The notes under the pieces: model-generated
Told to the model about the DNA's origin: nothing
What the model saw: only the letters and a program-made list of their open reading frames with translations
The model's database searches: none
Made by a program: the position numbers and the translations under genes
Shown here: in pieces, positions 24,530 through 33,777 of the stretch
How positions within the stretch are numbered: position 1 is the first letter of the stretch
How the letters are laid out: the number at the start of each line of letters is the position of its first letter
Source: Caulobacter sp.
Lineage (GTDB): Bacteria; Pseudomonadota; Alphaproteobacteria; Caulobacterales; Caulobacteraceae
Length of the DNA: 64,000 nt
Direction: 5' to 3'
Assembly: GCA_016125585.1 (NCBI GenBank)
Contig: WGLL01000009.1
Location: 160,499-224,498 of the forward strand

Positions 24530-25243
24530 CTATCCCAGGCGGAACACGATCGGGATCCGAACCGTACCGCCTTCAACCGGCGTGCCGTCGGCGCGCTTGG
24601 GCTTCATGCGGAACTTGGTCGACAGCTTGATCGCGGCCGCGCCGAACCCGTAATCCTCGGGATCTTCCGACACGATCGAACAGTCCGTCACCGTGCCGTT
24701 GGCCCGGACGCTGCAGCTGATCGTCGCCTTGCCCGCCACTTCCCGGCGCAGAGCGCGGTCAGGGTAGTAACGCGCCATGTCATCAGCCGAAGGCTTGCGA
24801 TCCCAGTCGGGACGCTCGATGACCGGGTTCCGCGGCGGAGGAGGATCCACCTTGGTGACCTGCGGCGGCTCCGGCGGCTGGGGCTTGCGCTCCGGAACCG
24901 GCGGGAGAGGCAGAGGCGGCGGCGGCGGAAGATCCGCCGGCGGCGCGACAGGGGGACGCGGCTGCACCTTGGCCGGCGGCGGAGGCTTGTCCGTCGGAGG
25001 CGGCGGGGGCGGCGGCGGAGGCGGAGGCGGCGGCGGCTTGATCAGCTGCGTGTCCAGCTTCTCGTCCTCGAAGTTACGCTCCTTGATGGTGAAGCGCATC
25101 TTGTAGAGGTAGAGAACCAGGCCTGCGTGAAGCAGGACCACGATGCCGATGGCCACAATCCACGCAACCGGGCTGGTCTTCTGCTTCGGCGCGTCGAACG
25201 GATTATGGATTGGCCTGGCCAGGTCTTGAGTTTGATCTGACAT
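24530..25243 (-). CDS. tonB: TonB family energy transducer
   Basis: 237 residues: an N-terminal membrane anchor (WIVAIGIVVLLHAGLVLYLY, with the conserved His), a proline-rich spacer containing 14 prolines in a row, and a C-terminal TonB domain (YPDRALRREVAGKATISCSV through FRMKPKRADGTPVEGG). It transmits proton-motive force from ExbB/ExbD to outer-membrane TonB-dependent receptors. A GTG at 25252 overlapping the exbD stop is the alternative start. Order exbB-exbD-tonB on one transcript. Confidence 0.93.
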   Translation of the reverse strand: MSDQTQDLARPIHNPFDAPKQKTSPVAWIVAIGIVVLLHAGLVLYLYKMRFTIKERNFEDEKLDTQLIKPPPPPPPPPPPPPPTDKPPPPAKVQPRPPVAPPADLPPPPPLPLPPVPERKPQPPEPPQVTKVDPPPPRNPVIERPDWDRKPSADDMARYYPDRALRREVAGKATISCSVRANGTVTDCSIVSEDPEDYGFGAAAIKLSTKFRMKPKRADGTPVEGGTVRIPIVFRLG

Positions 25244-25248
25244 CAGCG

Positions 25249-25701
25249 TCACCCACCCGCCGCAGCTTTACTGTCATCCTGGCCAATCAGAGCCACACTG
25301 TAGAAACCGTTGTCCTGCAGTGCGTTCATGACCTGCATGAAGGTGCCGTAGCGGACCTCCTTGTCAGCCCGGATGAAGATCCGCTCTTTGGTCGGATCAC
25401 GTTTGCCGACCTGCTTGCGCAGATCTTCGCCAATGACGGCCAGATCGGTTGGGAAGTCGCCGATGTACAACGCCCCGCCTTTCTGGATCGAGATGTAGAC
25501 TGGCTTCGGCGGGTTCTGTCGAGGCTTGGCCACCGCTGTGGGCAGCTTCAGCTCGACATTCACGCTAGCAAGCGGTGCAGCCACCATGAAGATGATCAGA
25601 AGGACCAGCATGACGTCCACGAAGGGCGTGACGTTGATTTCGCTGTTCTGTTCGACCTGGTACCTGTCGCTGCCGCCGGAGCCTGCGAGTTTGGCGGCCA
25701 T
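25249..25701 (-). CDS. exbD: ExbD/TolR family biopolymer transporter
   Basis: 150 residues with the ExbD signature: cytosolic SEINVTPFVDVMLVLLIIFM, whose helix carries the essential Asp, then a periplasmic domain (VELKLPTA...VFIRADKEVRYGTFMQVMNALQDNGFYSVALI-type ending). It forms the proton channel with ExbB. Five base pairs follow the exbB stop, and the stop nearly abuts tonB. Confidence 0.94.
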   Translation of the reverse strand: MAAKLAGSGGSDRYQVEQNSEINVTPFVDVMLVLLIIFMVAAPLASVNVELKLPTAVAKPRQNPPKPVYISIQKGGALYIGDFPTDLAVIGEDLRKQVGKRDPTKERIFIRADKEVRYGTFMQVMNALQDNGFYSVALIGQDDSKAAAGG

Positions 25702-25706
25702 CTGGT

Positions 25707-26582
25707 TTAGGCCCCCTTGTCGAGCTGCCGCGAAATGGCGTTCATCAGTTCAGCGGTGAAACCGTCCGTGCGGGTGCCGAACGCGGAGATCCGCGTCTGG
25801 AAGTAGTTGTAGAAGATAACCGCGGGGATGGCGGCGAACAGACCGATACCGGTGGCCAGCAGCGCCTCGGCGATGCCGGGGGCCACGACGGCGAGGTTGG
25901 TCGTGTTGGTGTTCGCGATACCGATGAACGAGTTCATGATCCCGTAAACGGTGCCGAACAGACCGATGAACGGACCGGACGAACCGACGGAGGCCAGGAA
26001 CTGCATGCCGCCCGAGAGGCGCTTGGAGAGGGTCGACTGAACCGCGCTGACGGCGGTCTGGGCCCGCATGATGGTGGAGTCGCGGTGCTCGCCGGCGATT
26101 TGCAGGCCAGCTTGACGCGACAGTTCCACTTCGGAGGCGGCCGCGGCGGCCATGTCGGCCAGCGGGTTGCCTTCGAATTCTTCGGAGATGCCGATCCGGC
26201 CCATGTCGTTGATCGACTTGGCGCCGCGGAAGGCTTCCACGAAACGGTCCGACTTGCGGTTCAGGCCGCTGAACTCGAACAGCTTGGTGATCAGAAGCAC
26301 CCAGCTGAAGACCGAGGCCAGCATCAGGCCGATCATCACCACCTTCACGACGGGTTCAGCGTCGAGGAACATGGCGACGGGCGTCAGCTTGCCGCCATGG
26401 CTGTCGATGGTCGGCGGAGCCTTTCCTTCAGGCGCCGCAGCCGGAGCGGCTTCGGCGGCCGCCGGGGCGGCGGCTTCGGTTGTGGGGGCCGCGGCTTCCT
26501 GAGCGAAAGCGGGGGCGCTCGCCATCAGCGCCAGGGCGCCGATCATAGCGAGGAGAGGGGTCGTTCGTTTGTTCTCGAGCAT
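25707..26582 (-). CDS. exbB: ExbB/TolQ/MotA family proton channel
   Basis: 291 residues. A signal-like N-terminus (TPLLAMIGALALMASAPAFAQEA) is followed by an Ala/Pro/Glu-rich stretch of about 40 residues, then three membrane helices with the MotA/TolQ/ExbB signature (SSGPFIGLFGTVYGIMNSFIGIA and IAEALLATGIGLFAAIPAVIFYNYF). Long ExbB proteins with such extensions are common in Caulobacteraceae. It is the first gene of the operon. Its promoter must lie in the 476-bp space to the right. Confidence 0.94.
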   Translation of the reverse strand: MLENKRTTPLLAMIGALALMASAPAFAQEAAAPTTEAAAPAAAEAAPAAAPEGKAPPTIDSHGGKLTPVAMFLDAEPVVKVVMIGLMLASVFSWVLLITKLFEFSGLNRKSDRFVEAFRGAKSINDMGRIGISEEFEGNPLADMAAAAASEVELSRQAGLQIAGEHRDSTIMRAQTAVSAVQSTLSKRLSGGMQFLASVGSSGPFIGLFGTVYGIMNSFIGIANTNTTNLAVVAPGIAEALLATGIGLFAAIPAVIFYNYFQTRISAFGTRTDGFTAELMNAISRQLDKGA

Positions 26583-27058
26583 CTTTCGCCAGTTCCTGCT
26601 TGGTCTAGCACTTTTTGGACCGAAGGGTCGTCGCGCGGAAGCGTCTCCACCCTAGACTAAATATTTCTCGTACGCGAACCGGGATTGGAACGCACACAAG
26701 ACGCTTTCGCTGCGCCCGACCCGCGACACTCTCACCATCGTGCGGATTGGTGAGAGCATTGTGAAGGCGCATGAAAGCTGCACGGTCGCGAAACCGCACA
26801 GCTCTTCCGCCAAGTTAGACTTGGCGCACGGGCCCTTTGGCAACCCCTTTCTGCATCGTCAAGGGGCGAGATAAACATGAACCGGTCGCGCGCCCCCCCA
26901 TTCGGGGCCGTTATGTTGCGCTGCAACATCCAAAACTCATGATGGTTCGAAGGATTTTCCCCCAGCGGGTGAAAATGCATTGTGCATCGCAACAAAACGG
27001 ACGAACGACGGTCGACGATTGAACGATTTGTGGACGGTTCGCGCGAAAAGCGAGGGTG
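26583..27058. other. Gene-free region upstream of exbB
   Basis: 476 bases between exbB and tRNA-Phe, with lower GC than the surroundings and no convincing coding frame: all frames here give short, Arg-rich or Ser-rich translations without ribosome sites. It should hold the exbBD-tonB promoter. The only structured element seen is the palindrome at 26913-26929. No Fur box could be recognised by eye. Confidence 0.6.
26913..26929. promoter_or_regulatory. Short palindrome in the exbB upstream region
   Basis: ATGTTGC-GCT-GCAACAT is a perfect inverted repeat with a 3-nt centre. The inner TGC-N3-GCA resembles motifs described for the PhaR regulator of polyhydroxyalkanoate genes, but no such gene is in the window. 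It could be a protein-binding site. Function is not supported. Confidence 0.35.
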
Positions 27059-27134
27059 TGGTGCCTGGGGGCGGATTCGAACCACCGACACGCGGATTTT
27101 CAATCCGCTGCTCTACCAACTGAGCTACCCAGGC
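27059..27134 (-). tRNA. tRNA-Phe (GAA)
   Basis: Minus strand. Acceptor GCCTGGG/CCCAGGC is fully paired, D arm GCTC/GAGC, anticodon stem GCGGA/TCCGC with loop TTGAAAA (anticodon GAA), T loop TTCGAAT and encoded CCA. It follows the yacG end of the murA-yacG block. Confidence 0.96.
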
Positions 27135-27217
27135 CTGGGCCTAGCGAGGGGGCCGCCCCCGCGGGAGACGGGTCTATAAAAGAGGGTCCGCCGCAAGTCC
27201 AGACGACATATGCAGGA

Positions 27218-27385
27218 TTATTCGTCCTCGTCGCCGTCGTCCGTCGTCGGCTCGTCATCCAGCGCGGGAATGGCGTAGGTCCCCGACAGCCAGCGATGCA
27301 GGTCGACGTCGGCGCACCGCTTGGAACAGAACGGGCGATAGTCGGGATTTACGGGTTTGTCGCAGATCGGGCAGCTCGTGCTCAT
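27218..27385 (-). CDS. yacG: DNA gyrase inhibitor YacG-type zinc finger protein
   Basis: A 55-residue protein starting MSTSCPICDKPVNPDYRPF and carrying four zinc-ligand cysteines (C-P-I-C and, 12 residues on, C-S-K-R-C), then ADVDLHRWLSGTYAIP, the usual YacG core. An acidic tail (DDEPTTDDGDEDE) ends it. YacG binds GyrB and inhibits its activity in E. coli. It overlaps the RNase E/G gene by 4 bp (ATGA), an association common in alphaproteobacteria. Confidence 0.9.
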   Translation of the reverse strand: MSTSCPICDKPVNPDYRPFCSKRCADVDLHRWLSGTYAIPALDDEPTTDDGDEDE

Positions 27386-28425
27386 GACGCAGTCACCTCC
27401 AGGCGCTCGGGCCCCCAGCCGGCTTGAGGCTCCAGGACAAAGCGGGCCCCCAGCTGATCGGTCATCGCGAGGGTCAGGTCGGCGAAGGCTTCCGCAACCC
27501 GGGGCGCGCAGCGGGCGGTCAGCCGCGATCCGGGAGACGACCGCCCTTCCCTTTCCAGCATCCTCGCCAGGCGCAGGGCCGAGGCCAGCGGCGACAGCCC
27601 GCCCGACTCATCGACAAGGCGCTCGATCACCGGCTGTCGCCGGCGCGGTATGGTCAGCTCGACCGTGCCGAAGCGGCTTACCGGCCCGATCGCCACGCCC
27701 GGATTGTCGGCGGCAAACGCCGCCCGCAGTCCCGACAGAATCGCGTTGCTGTCATGGCCCCGTCCCGCCAGGTCGATGACGATCAGGCCGCCGAGCCCTT
27801 TCAGGCGCAGAAGCCTGGCCGCGGCGGTGATCGCCGCGAGGTTGGCCTGGCGCGCCACCCGCTTCGAATCGCCGCCGGCCCGCTCTCCGGTGTCGACATC
27901 GATGGCGGTCAGGGCCCGGGTCGGCTCGATGGCGATGGACCCGCCGCCCGGCAGGGCGTGGATCGTGGCCAGGGCCTCGGCCTCCGCCTCGTCCGCCGCC
28001 TCGCGGGCCTCCGCGCCGGTGGCGATGCGATCGCCCTTGGTGAGGGCCTGCAGCTCTTCCTGAAGCGTGGGGGGCGGGGCCAGCAGCCTCGGGCCCCCCT
28101 CCGCCTCGGCCAGCTGCCAGGCGTTGGCCAGCTTGCCGCGCCGCGGTTCGCCGCGAATCTCGATTTCGACGGCCGCGCCTTGCACCGGTTTGGGCGCGTC
28201 GGACCGGAACGGCATGATCGCCTCATGACCGTCCGGCAGCTCCAGGAAGGCCGAGGCGAAGGCCGGCTCGACCTTTTTCACCCGGGCGATGCTGCGGGCG
28301 CCCAGGCCCAGGGCCGCCGGATCGCCGTCGCGCCGAATCAGCAACCGTTCCGGCCGGCCGTCCAGCAGCACCACGCCGCGGCTCTCGCCGACTCCGCGAT
28401 CAAGGAAAGCTTCCCGCCGGCTCAT
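27382..28425 (-). CDS. Ribonuclease E/G family protein (short form)
   Basis: 347 residues, shorter than RNase G (about 490) and RNase E. It keeps the S1-like start (ARSIARVKKVEPAFASAFLELPDGHEAIM) and the DNase I-like catalytic core with two acidic motifs, LTAIDVDTGE and LIVIDLAGRG, the Mg2+ ligand positions. The small domain and the Zn-link CPxC are absent. It probably processes RNA, but oligomerisation must differ from RNase E. ATGA overlaps with maf and yacG show translational coupling. Confidence 0.87.
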   Translation of the reverse strand: MSRREAFLDRGVGESRGVVLLDGRPERLLIRRDGDPAALGLGARSIARVKKVEPAFASAFLELPDGHEAIMPFRSDAPKPVQGAAVEIEIRGEPRRGKLANAWQLAEAEGGPRLLAPPPTLQEELQALTKGDRIATGAEAREAADEAEAEALATIHALPGGGSIAIEPTRALTAIDVDTGERAGGDSKRVARQANLAAITAAARLLRLKGLGGLIVIDLAGRGHDSNAILSGLRAAFAADNPGVAIGPVSRFGTVELTIPRRRQPVIERLVDESGGLSPLASALRLARMLEREGRSSPGSRLTARCAPRVAEAFADLTLAMTDQLGARFVLEPQAGWGPERLEVTAS

Positions 28426-29054
28426 GCTCCGGCGGCGCTCCGCCGCCAGCCCAGCCCCTCCAGCAGGGACAGGGTCTCATAGAGCGGCAGGCCGACCACG
28501 CCGGTGAAACTGCCCTGGAGGCTGGTGACAAAGGCCCCTGCCCGCTTGTGGATCTTGTAGCCGCCGGCCGCATCGTCCCAGTCCCGGGACGCGATGAAGG
28601 CCTCGGTCTCCGCCGGCGTCAGGCGTTTGAAGGTGATGCGGCTCTCGACCACCCGGTCGCCGGTCCGTCCGCCCGGGGCGATCACCGCCACCCCGGTCAA
28701 CACCCGGTGGGAGCGGCCGGACAGCAGCGCCAGCATCCGGCGCGCCTCGGTCTCGTCGGCGGGCTTGCCGAGGATGCGTCGACCGACGGCGACCAGGGTG
28801 TCGGCGGCCAGGACATGGGCCTCGCCATGCCGCGCGGCGACCGCCGCGGCCTTTTCGCGCGCCAGCCGCAGGGCCAGACGCCTGGGCGTCTCGTCCTTTG
28901 CGGGGGTTTCATCGATGTCTGCCGGATCGACCAGGTCGGGCTCGATCCCGACCTGTCGCAGGAGGTCCAGACGCCGCGGACTGGCGCTGCCCAGAACCAG
29001 GCGCGCACGCGCGCCGATTGTATCGGTGACCGGCTTTTCCCGAGTCGGGGTCAA
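28422..29054 (-). CDS. maf: Maf family nucleotide pyrophosphatase
   Basis: 210 residues with the Maf signature LVLGSASPRRLDLLRQVG near the N-terminus, DETPAKDETPRRLALRLA, the catalytic Asp in VLAADTLV and KIHKRAGAFVTSLQGSFTGVVGLPLYET. Maf proteins hydrolyse non-canonical or canonical nucleoside triphosphates (dTTP/UTP group), limiting misincorporation. The start may be internal because the first 12 residues are not conserved. It lies 10 bp after infA and overlaps the RNase gene. Confidence 0.93.
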   Translation of the reverse strand: MTPTREKPVTDTIGARARLVLGSASPRRLDLLRQVGIEPDLVDPADIDETPAKDETPRRLALRLAREKAAAVAARHGEAHVLAADTLVAVGRRILGKPADETEARRMLALLSGRSHRVLTGVAVIAPGGRTGDRVVESRITFKRLTPAETEAFIASRDWDDAAGGYKIHKRAGAFVTSLQGSFTGVVGLPLYETLSLLEGLGWRRSAAGA

Positions 29055-29064
29055 GCGCGGTCTC

Positions 29065-29283
29065 TTACTTGAAGCGATAGGTGATGCGACCCTTGGTCAG
29101 ATCGTAGGGCGTCATCTCGACCAGCACCTTGTCGCCGGCGAGGACCCGGATGCGGTTCTTGCGCATCTTGCCCGCGGTATGGGCGATAATCTCGTGGTCG
29201 TTCTCGAGCGTCACGCGGAACGTCGCGTTGGGCAGCAGTTCGCTGACGGTGCCCGGGAACTCAAGCAGTTCTTCCTTAGCCAT
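29065..29283 (-). CDS. infA: Translation initiation factor IF-1
   Basis: 72 residues, the exact usual length. The sequence [20 protein letters not shown] followed by the OB-fold elements [20 protein letters not shown] and [13 protein letters not shown] is unmistakable. It binds the ribosomal A site during initiation. It is followed by maf with 10 bp between, a conserved order in Caulobacteraceae. Confidence 0.98.
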   Translation of the reverse strand: MAKEELLEFPGTVSELLPNATFRVTLENDHEIIAHTAGKMRKNRIRVLAGDKVLVEMTPYDLTKGRITYRFK

Positions 29284-29421
29284 ACGGCCTCTCAGTAGTG
29301 TTGTCCTTAAAGCAACACGGCTCGCGCACCACGATTCGGGGCGCGAGCCGTGGCTCGGTGGCGAGCCTTATAACGCATGAGGGGGGCAAAGGTCGATGTT
29401 TTGCGACTCCCCGGTGATTCT

Positions 29422-29886
29422 CTAGCCGCCGGCCGTCGTCACCCGGCCGAAACGGCGACGGATGCGGCCATAGAGTTCGTCGCGCACCTGGCGATAGGCC
29501 TCCAGCCTCTGCTCCCGCGAGCCGGTGACCAGGGTCGGATCATGGGTCGGCCAGTATTCGATGTCGACGGCCCTGCCCCGCGACATCTCCACGGCCCTGT
29601 GCTGGGCCTCCGGGGTCAGGGAGATGACCACGTCGAAACTGTCGTCCTCCAGATCTCCGAACGTCTTGGGCGTGTGGCCGCCCGGGTCGATGCCAAGCTC
29701 CTCGAGAACGGCGGCGGCGAAGGGGTCCATTCCCTCCTCCTCCGGATCGGCCTTCAGGCCGCAGCTGTCGACGAAGATGGCGTTGCCATAGGCCAGCTTC
29801 ATCAGCGCCTCGGCCATCGGCGAGCGCACGCGATTGAAATTACAGCTGAAAAGCACCGCCCCCGGTGTGGCGTCGAACGGGCTCAT
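29422..29886 (-). CDS. Low-molecular-weight phosphotyrosine phosphatase family protein
   Basis: 154 residues. The active-site P-loop is Cys15-N-F-N-R-V-Arg21-S (C-x5-R), and the acidic residue is likely in [10 protein letters not shown]. This is the fold shared by low-molecular-weight tyrosine phosphatases and arsenate reductases of the ArsC type. The second and third redox cysteines needed by thioredoxin-linked ArsC are not evident, so a phosphatase is the better reading. It overlaps UPF0262 by 4 bp. Confidence 0.87.
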   Translation of the reverse strand: MSPFDATPGAVLFSCNFNRVRSPMAEALMKLAYGNAIFVDSCGLKADPEEEGMDPFAAAVLEELGIDPGGHTPKTFGDLEDDSFDVVISLTPEAQHRAVEMSRGRAVDIEYWPTHDPTLVTGSREQRLEAYRQVRDELYGRIRRRFGRVTTAGG

Positions 29887-30359
29887 CCGCGCCAGTGCAG
29901 GGCGCAGATCAGGGTGAACAGCCGCCTGGCCGTGTCGAGGTCGGTCTTCACCTTGCCTTCCAGCCGCGCCTGCAGAAGCGTCGATCCCTCGTTGTGCAGC
30001 CCGCGCCGTCCCATATCCAGCGCCTCGATCTGGGCCGGCGTGGCGTTGCGGATGGCCGCGTAATAGCTCTCGCAGATCATGAAATAGTCGCGGATCACCC
30101 CCTTGAAGGGCGACAGCGACAGCAGGTGAGTCTGGTCGTATCCGGGCCCGGCAATGTGCATGGCCAGGCGGTTCTCGATCAGGGCGATCTTCAGGTCATA
30201 CGGCCCGGCCTCGGCGCCGGCCGGCTCGAAGTAGTTGGATTCCAGCAGGTCGAAGATGGCGACCTGCCGCTCCTGCTCCTGGTCGCGGGACGCCGACGAC
30301 AGGGAGTCCTCGTCCAGCTCGATGCTCTGCAGGCGGTGAAGGGTGCGGTCGTCGGTCAT
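29883..30359 (-). CDS. UPF0262 family protein
   Basis: 158 residues, matching the conserved alphaproteobacterial family UPF0262: [32 protein letters not shown], then [42 protein letters not shown], then [11 protein letters not shown] (quoted in parts). No function is known. Its fixed place between hisD and the phosphatase gene suggests a housekeeping role. The ATGA overlap with the phosphatase suggests a shared message. Confidence 0.93.
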   Translation of the reverse strand: MTDDRTLHRLQSIELDEDSLSSASRDQEQERQVAIFDLLESNYFEPAGAEAGPYDLKIALIENRLAMHIAGPGYDQTHLLSLSPFKGVIRDYFMICESYYAAIRNATPAQIEALDMGRRGLHNEGSTLLQARLEGKVKTDLDTARRLFTLICALHWRG

Positions 30360-30440
30360 GGGCCGGTCGCAGGATAGTGCGCCATCGCCCTGTGTGGATA
30401 CCGCCTTTTGCGCCTGAGCGCGGCAAAGGGCCCGGGACGA

Positions 30441-31733
30441 TCAGTCGCGGGGCAGCCGCAGGGCGGCGGAAAGCGCATGCGCCGGAAGCCCTTCCGCCTC
30501 TGCCAGCGCCACCGTGTGGCGTCCCAGCACGCCATAGGCGCCGGCCGAGGCCTTGATCACCGAGGTGCGCTTGAGAAAGTCGAACAGCGACAGGCCGGAC
30601 TGGAACCGGGCCGCCCGGCTGGTCGGCAGCACGTGGTTGGAACCGGCGACATAGTCGCCCAGCGCCTCGGGGGTGTGACGGCCCAGGAAGATGGCGCCGG
30701 CGTGCCGGACCTGGTCGGCCAGCGAATCAGGATCGGCGGTGCAGAACTCGACATGCTCCGGCGCGATGCGATCAACCAGTTCGGGACAGCGGGCCAGCGG
30801 GGCGATGATGATGGCGCCGTGGTCGCGCCAGCTGGCGGCCGCGTCCTCGCCGGTCGCCAGGGTCTTCAGCAGCCGCGCGATCGCCGCCTCCACCGCCTCG
30901 GCCAGGGCTTCGTCGTCGGTGATCAGGATCGACTGGGCGGCCGGATCATGTTCGGCCTGAGACAACAGGTCGCTGGCGATCCATTCGGGGTCGTTGTCGG
31001 CGTCGGCGACCACGACGATCTCCGAAGGCCCCGCCAGGGCGTCCAGGCCCACCACGCCATACAGTCGCCGCTTGGCCGCCGTGACATAGGCGTTGCCCGG
31101 ACCGACGATTTTGTCCACCGGTGCGATCGGCCCGGCCCCGTAGGCCAGGGCGGCCACGGCCTGGGCGCCGCCGATTCGCCAGATCTCGGTCACGCCCGCT
31201 TCATGCGCCGCGGCCAGAACCGCCGGCTCCAGCTTTCCGGGCGGCGTCACCATGGCGATGCGATCGACGCCCGCTGCCTGGGCCGGGATGCAGTTCATCA
31301 ACACGGTGGAGGGATAAGCGGCCCGGCCGCCGGGCACATAGACCCCGACCGATTCCAGCGGCCCCCAGCGCCAGCCCAGCTCAACCCCGGCGCTATCGGT
31401 CCAGCGCTGGTCGGCGGGCCTTTGCCGCTCGTGATAGGCGCGGATGCGCGCCGCCGCGAAGGCGATCGCCTCGCGCACCGCCGGATCGCAGGCCGCGACG
31501 CCGGCGGCGATCTCCTCGGCGCTGACCCGGATGGTTTCGCCGGTCAGCTCGACACGGTCGAACTTGCGGCTGAACTCGAGGACCGCCTCCAGACCCCGCG
31601 CCTTCACCGCCGCCAGAACCTCGGCCGCCGCCAAATCGACGTCGGCCGGCTGTCCGCGCCGCTCGTCGAGGAAGGCGGTGAAGCGGGTCTGGAAATCAGG
31701 GTCGGTATAACGGAAACGGCGCATGGCGTTCAC
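30441..31733 (-). CDS. hisD: Histidinol dehydrogenase
   Basis: 430 residues. Family motifs are clear: YPSTVLMNCIPAQAAGV, WRIGGAQAVAALAYG, the GPSEIVVVAD segment and LLSQAEHDP with the zinc ligands. It catalyses the last two oxidations of histidine synthesis, histidinol to histidine via histidinal, using NAD and zinc. GTG 31733 has AAAGG six bases upstream; ATG 31724 is the alternative. No other his gene is nearby. Confidence 0.96.
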   Translation of the reverse strand: MNAMRRFRYTDPDFQTRFTAFLDERRGQPADVDLAAAEVLAAVKARGLEAVLEFSRKFDRVELTGETIRVSAEEIAAGVAACDPAVREAIAFAAARIRAYHERQRPADQRWTDSAGVELGWRWGPLESVGVYVPGGRAAYPSTVLMNCIPAQAAGVDRIAMVTPPGKLEPAVLAAAHEAGVTEIWRIGGAQAVAALAYGAGPIAPVDKIVGPGNAYVTAAKRRLYGVVGLDALAGPSEIVVVADADNDPEWIASDLLSQAEHDPAAQSILITDDEALAEAVEAAIARLLKTLATGEDAAASWRDHGAIIIAPLARCPELVDRIAPEHVEFCTADPDSLADQVRHAGAIFLGRHTPEALGDYVAGSNHVLPTSRAARFQSGLSLFDFLKRTSVIKASAGAYGVLGRHTVALAEAEGLPAHALSAALRLPRD

Positions 31734-31768
31734 TTGGCGCCTTTGGCGATCAGATCAAGCGCAATCGG

Positions 31769-32212
31769 TTATTCGTCAGGGTGGAAAGGGCGCCGGGGTG
31801 TGGGCCAGGACGGCGAAACATCGGCCAGGGCGGCGTCGATACACTCCACCTGCGCCCGCAGCTCGCCATTGCCGGAAAAGGTCATGACAATGACCCCGCC
31901 GGGCGCCTCGCCAGGTTCAAAGGTCACCCCCAGCAGGGAGACGACGGCGTCGCGCGCCTCGCGCCGCAGGCCGCGGCTCTGGACGCCCAGCACGCTCGCC
32001 AGCTGCAGCCCCGTGCGGATCCGCTCGCCCGCTCCCTCGCCGGCCTCCCAGCGGAAGCGATTGCAGCCCAGCGTTAAACGCCGGGCCGAGGCCTCGAAGC
32101 GGATGTCGCCGATGCGCGCCACCGCGTCCTGCAGGGCGGCGGAGATCACCGCCAGATCATCAACGTCCTCGGCCAGCAACCGAAGAGGCGCGCCCCGCGC
32201 GGCCCGGCTCAT
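31769..32212 (-). CDS. DUF2948 family protein
   Basis: 147 residues: [39 protein letters not shown], then [38 protein letters not shown]. This is the DUF2948 family found next to murA and hisD in alphaproteobacteria. Beta-rich, soluble, function unknown. It overlaps the murA stop by 4 bp (ATGA), so it is translated together with MurA. Confidence 0.9.
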   Translation of the reverse strand: MSRAARGAPLRLLAEDVDDLAVISAALQDAVARIGDIRFEASARRLTLGCNRFRWEAGEGAGERIRTGLQLASVLGVQSRGLRREARDAVVSLLGVTFEPGEAPGGVIVMTFSGNGELRAQVECIDAALADVSPSWPTPRRPFHPDE

Positions 32213-33498
32213 TCGTCGACGCTTCCATCGCCCTTGATGCGGCGGACATCGGCGCCGCAGGCGGTCAGCTTCTCTTCCAGCCGCTCGAAGCCCCGGTCGA
32301 GGTGATAGACCCGGCTGACGTGGGTGTTTCCCCGGGCCGCCAGTCCGGCGATCACCAGGCTGACCGAGGCCCGCAGGTCCGTGGCCATCACCGGCGCGCC
32401 CTCCAGGTGATCAACGCCGGTGACCCGGGCTTCAGGGCCGGAAACGACGATGTCGGCCCCCAGCCGCCGCAGTTCGGGCGCGTGCATGAAGCGGTTTTCG
32501 AAGATGGTCTCGCGAATGACGCTCTCACCCTCGGCCAGGGTCATCAGGGCCATGAACTGAGCCTGCAGGTCGGTGGCGAACCCCGGATAGGGCGCGGTGT
32601 CGACGTTCACCGCCTTCAGGCGCGAACCGTTGCGGCGGATGACCACCCCGTCATTTGTGCGGGTGACGCCGACGCCCGCCTCCTCCAGCTTGACCAGCAG
32701 GGCCTCGATCAGGTCGGCGCGGGTGTTGGTCAGCCGCACCTCGCCGCCGGTCATCGCCGCCGCCACGGCGTAGGTTCCCGCCTCGATGCGGTCGGTGATC
32801 ACCGCATGGGTCGCGCCCGAAAGCCGGTCGACACCGACAATCCGGATCACCGGGGTGCCGGCTCCGCTGACCTGGGCGCCCATGGCGTTCAGACAGTCGG
32901 CCAGGTCCTCGATCTCAGGCTCGCAGGCGGCGTTGGAGAGCACCGTTTCGCCCTTGGCCAGCACGGCCGACAGCATGGCGTGCTCGGTGGCGCCGACCGA
33001 GACGAAGGGAAACTCGATCTCCGCCCCGCGCAGGCCGCGCGGCGCCTGGGCGTAGACATAGCCCTCATGCAGGTCGATCTGGGCGCCCAGCGCCTCGATG
33101 GCCTTCAGATGCAGGTCGACCGGTCGCGCGCCGATGGTGCAGCCGCCCGGCAGCGAGACCTTGGCCTGGCCGTTGCGCGCGACCAGCGGCCCCAGAACAT
33201 TGAAGCTGGCCCGCATCTGTCGGACGAGGTCATAGGGCGCGAAATGGCTGCGGATCGTCGGGGTGTGCAGCACCGATTCCGGGCCGTCCGGGCCGTCGCT
33301 CTCGACGATGCTGGTCCCCAGGTGATTGAGCAGCTTGCCGAGGAACCGGGTGTCCGCCAGGCGCGGCATGTTGGTCAGCCGCAGCGGCTCGTCGGTCAGC
33401 AGGCTGGCGACCATCAGCTTGATGGCGGAATTCTTGGCGCCGCTGATGGGGATCTGCCCCTTCAACTGTCCGCCGCCGGTGATGGCGATGCTGTCCAT
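32209..33498 (-). CDS. murA: UDP-N-acetylglucosamine 1-carboxyvinyltransferase
   Basis: 429 residues from ATG 33498. It opens [20 protein letters not shown], continues with [17 protein letters not shown], and has the catalytic Cys in the loop [17 protein letters not shown] (target of fosfomycin in related enzymes). It commits UDP-GlcNAc to peptidoglycan synthesis by transferring enolpyruvate from PEP. An in-frame extension to 33570 lacks homology. It heads the block through DUF2948 and hisD. Confidence 0.97.
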   Translation of the reverse strand: MDSIAITGGGQLKGQIPISGAKNSAIKLMVASLLTDEPLRLTNMPRLADTRFLGKLLNHLGTSIVESDGPDGPESVLHTPTIRSHFAPYDLVRQMRASFNVLGPLVARNGQAKVSLPGGCTIGARPVDLHLKAIEALGAQIDLHEGYVYAQAPRGLRGAEIEFPFVSVGATEHAMLSAVLAKGETVLSNAACEPEIEDLADCLNAMGAQVSGAGTPVIRIVGVDRLSGATHAVITDRIEAGTYAVAAAMTGGEVRLTNTRADLIEALLVKLEEAGVGVTRTNDGVVIRRNGSRLKAVNVDTAPYPGFATDLQAQFMALMTLAEGESVIRETIFENRFMHAPELRRLGADIVVSGPEARVTGVDHLEGAPVMATDLRASVSLVIAGLAARGNTHVSRVYHLDRGFERLEEKLTACGADVRRIKGDGSVDE

Positions 33499-33615
33499 CC
33501 AGTCCCTCGAATTGGTCGCGCCCGGGACCCATCGGCCGGGGCTGCGCTGATCATGTGTGGTCTGCCTCATAGCGGGCGCAAGCCCGCCGCGCCACTTGAC
33601 CCTGCCTTTTCCCTG

Positions 33616-33777
33616 TCAGCCGGGTTTGGGGGCCGGGTGTTGTTTCGGTGCAGACGACTTCGGCGCGGAGGTCCTGGCCGCCGCCTTGCGCCGTCTCAGA
33701 TTGGCCCGCAGCGCCTGGGCCAGCCGCGCTTCCTTGGCGGCCTTGTCGTCAGCGGGCGTCTTGGGAGGTTGGGCCAT
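33616..33777 (-). CDS. Small basic protein upstream of murA
   Basis: A 53-residue frame, MAQPPKTPADDKAAKEARLA followed by QALRANLRRRKAAARTSAPK and a Pro/Lys-rich tail. The helical, Arg/Lys-rich core EARLAQALRANLRRRKAAAR is a pattern I recall as conserved in small proteins before murA in alphaproteobacteria. It could bind nucleic acid or ribosomes. Good codon-position bias and the conserved place support a real gene, but no function is known. Confidence 0.65.
   Translation of the reverse strand: MAQPPKTPADDKAAKEARLAQALRANLRRRKAAARTSAPKSSAPKQHPAPKPG

Noticed and set aside
24953..25047. GGCGGC-rich tract in tonB as a possible tandem repeat or recombination site
   Set aside because: It encodes the TonB proline-rich spacer with mixed CCG/CCT/CCC codons, so it is explained by the protein.
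26732..27103. A 123-codon minus-strand frame in the exbB upstream region
   Set aside because: It runs into tRNA-Phe, has no ribosome site and shows a Ser/Arg/Pro composition typical of non-coding sequence.
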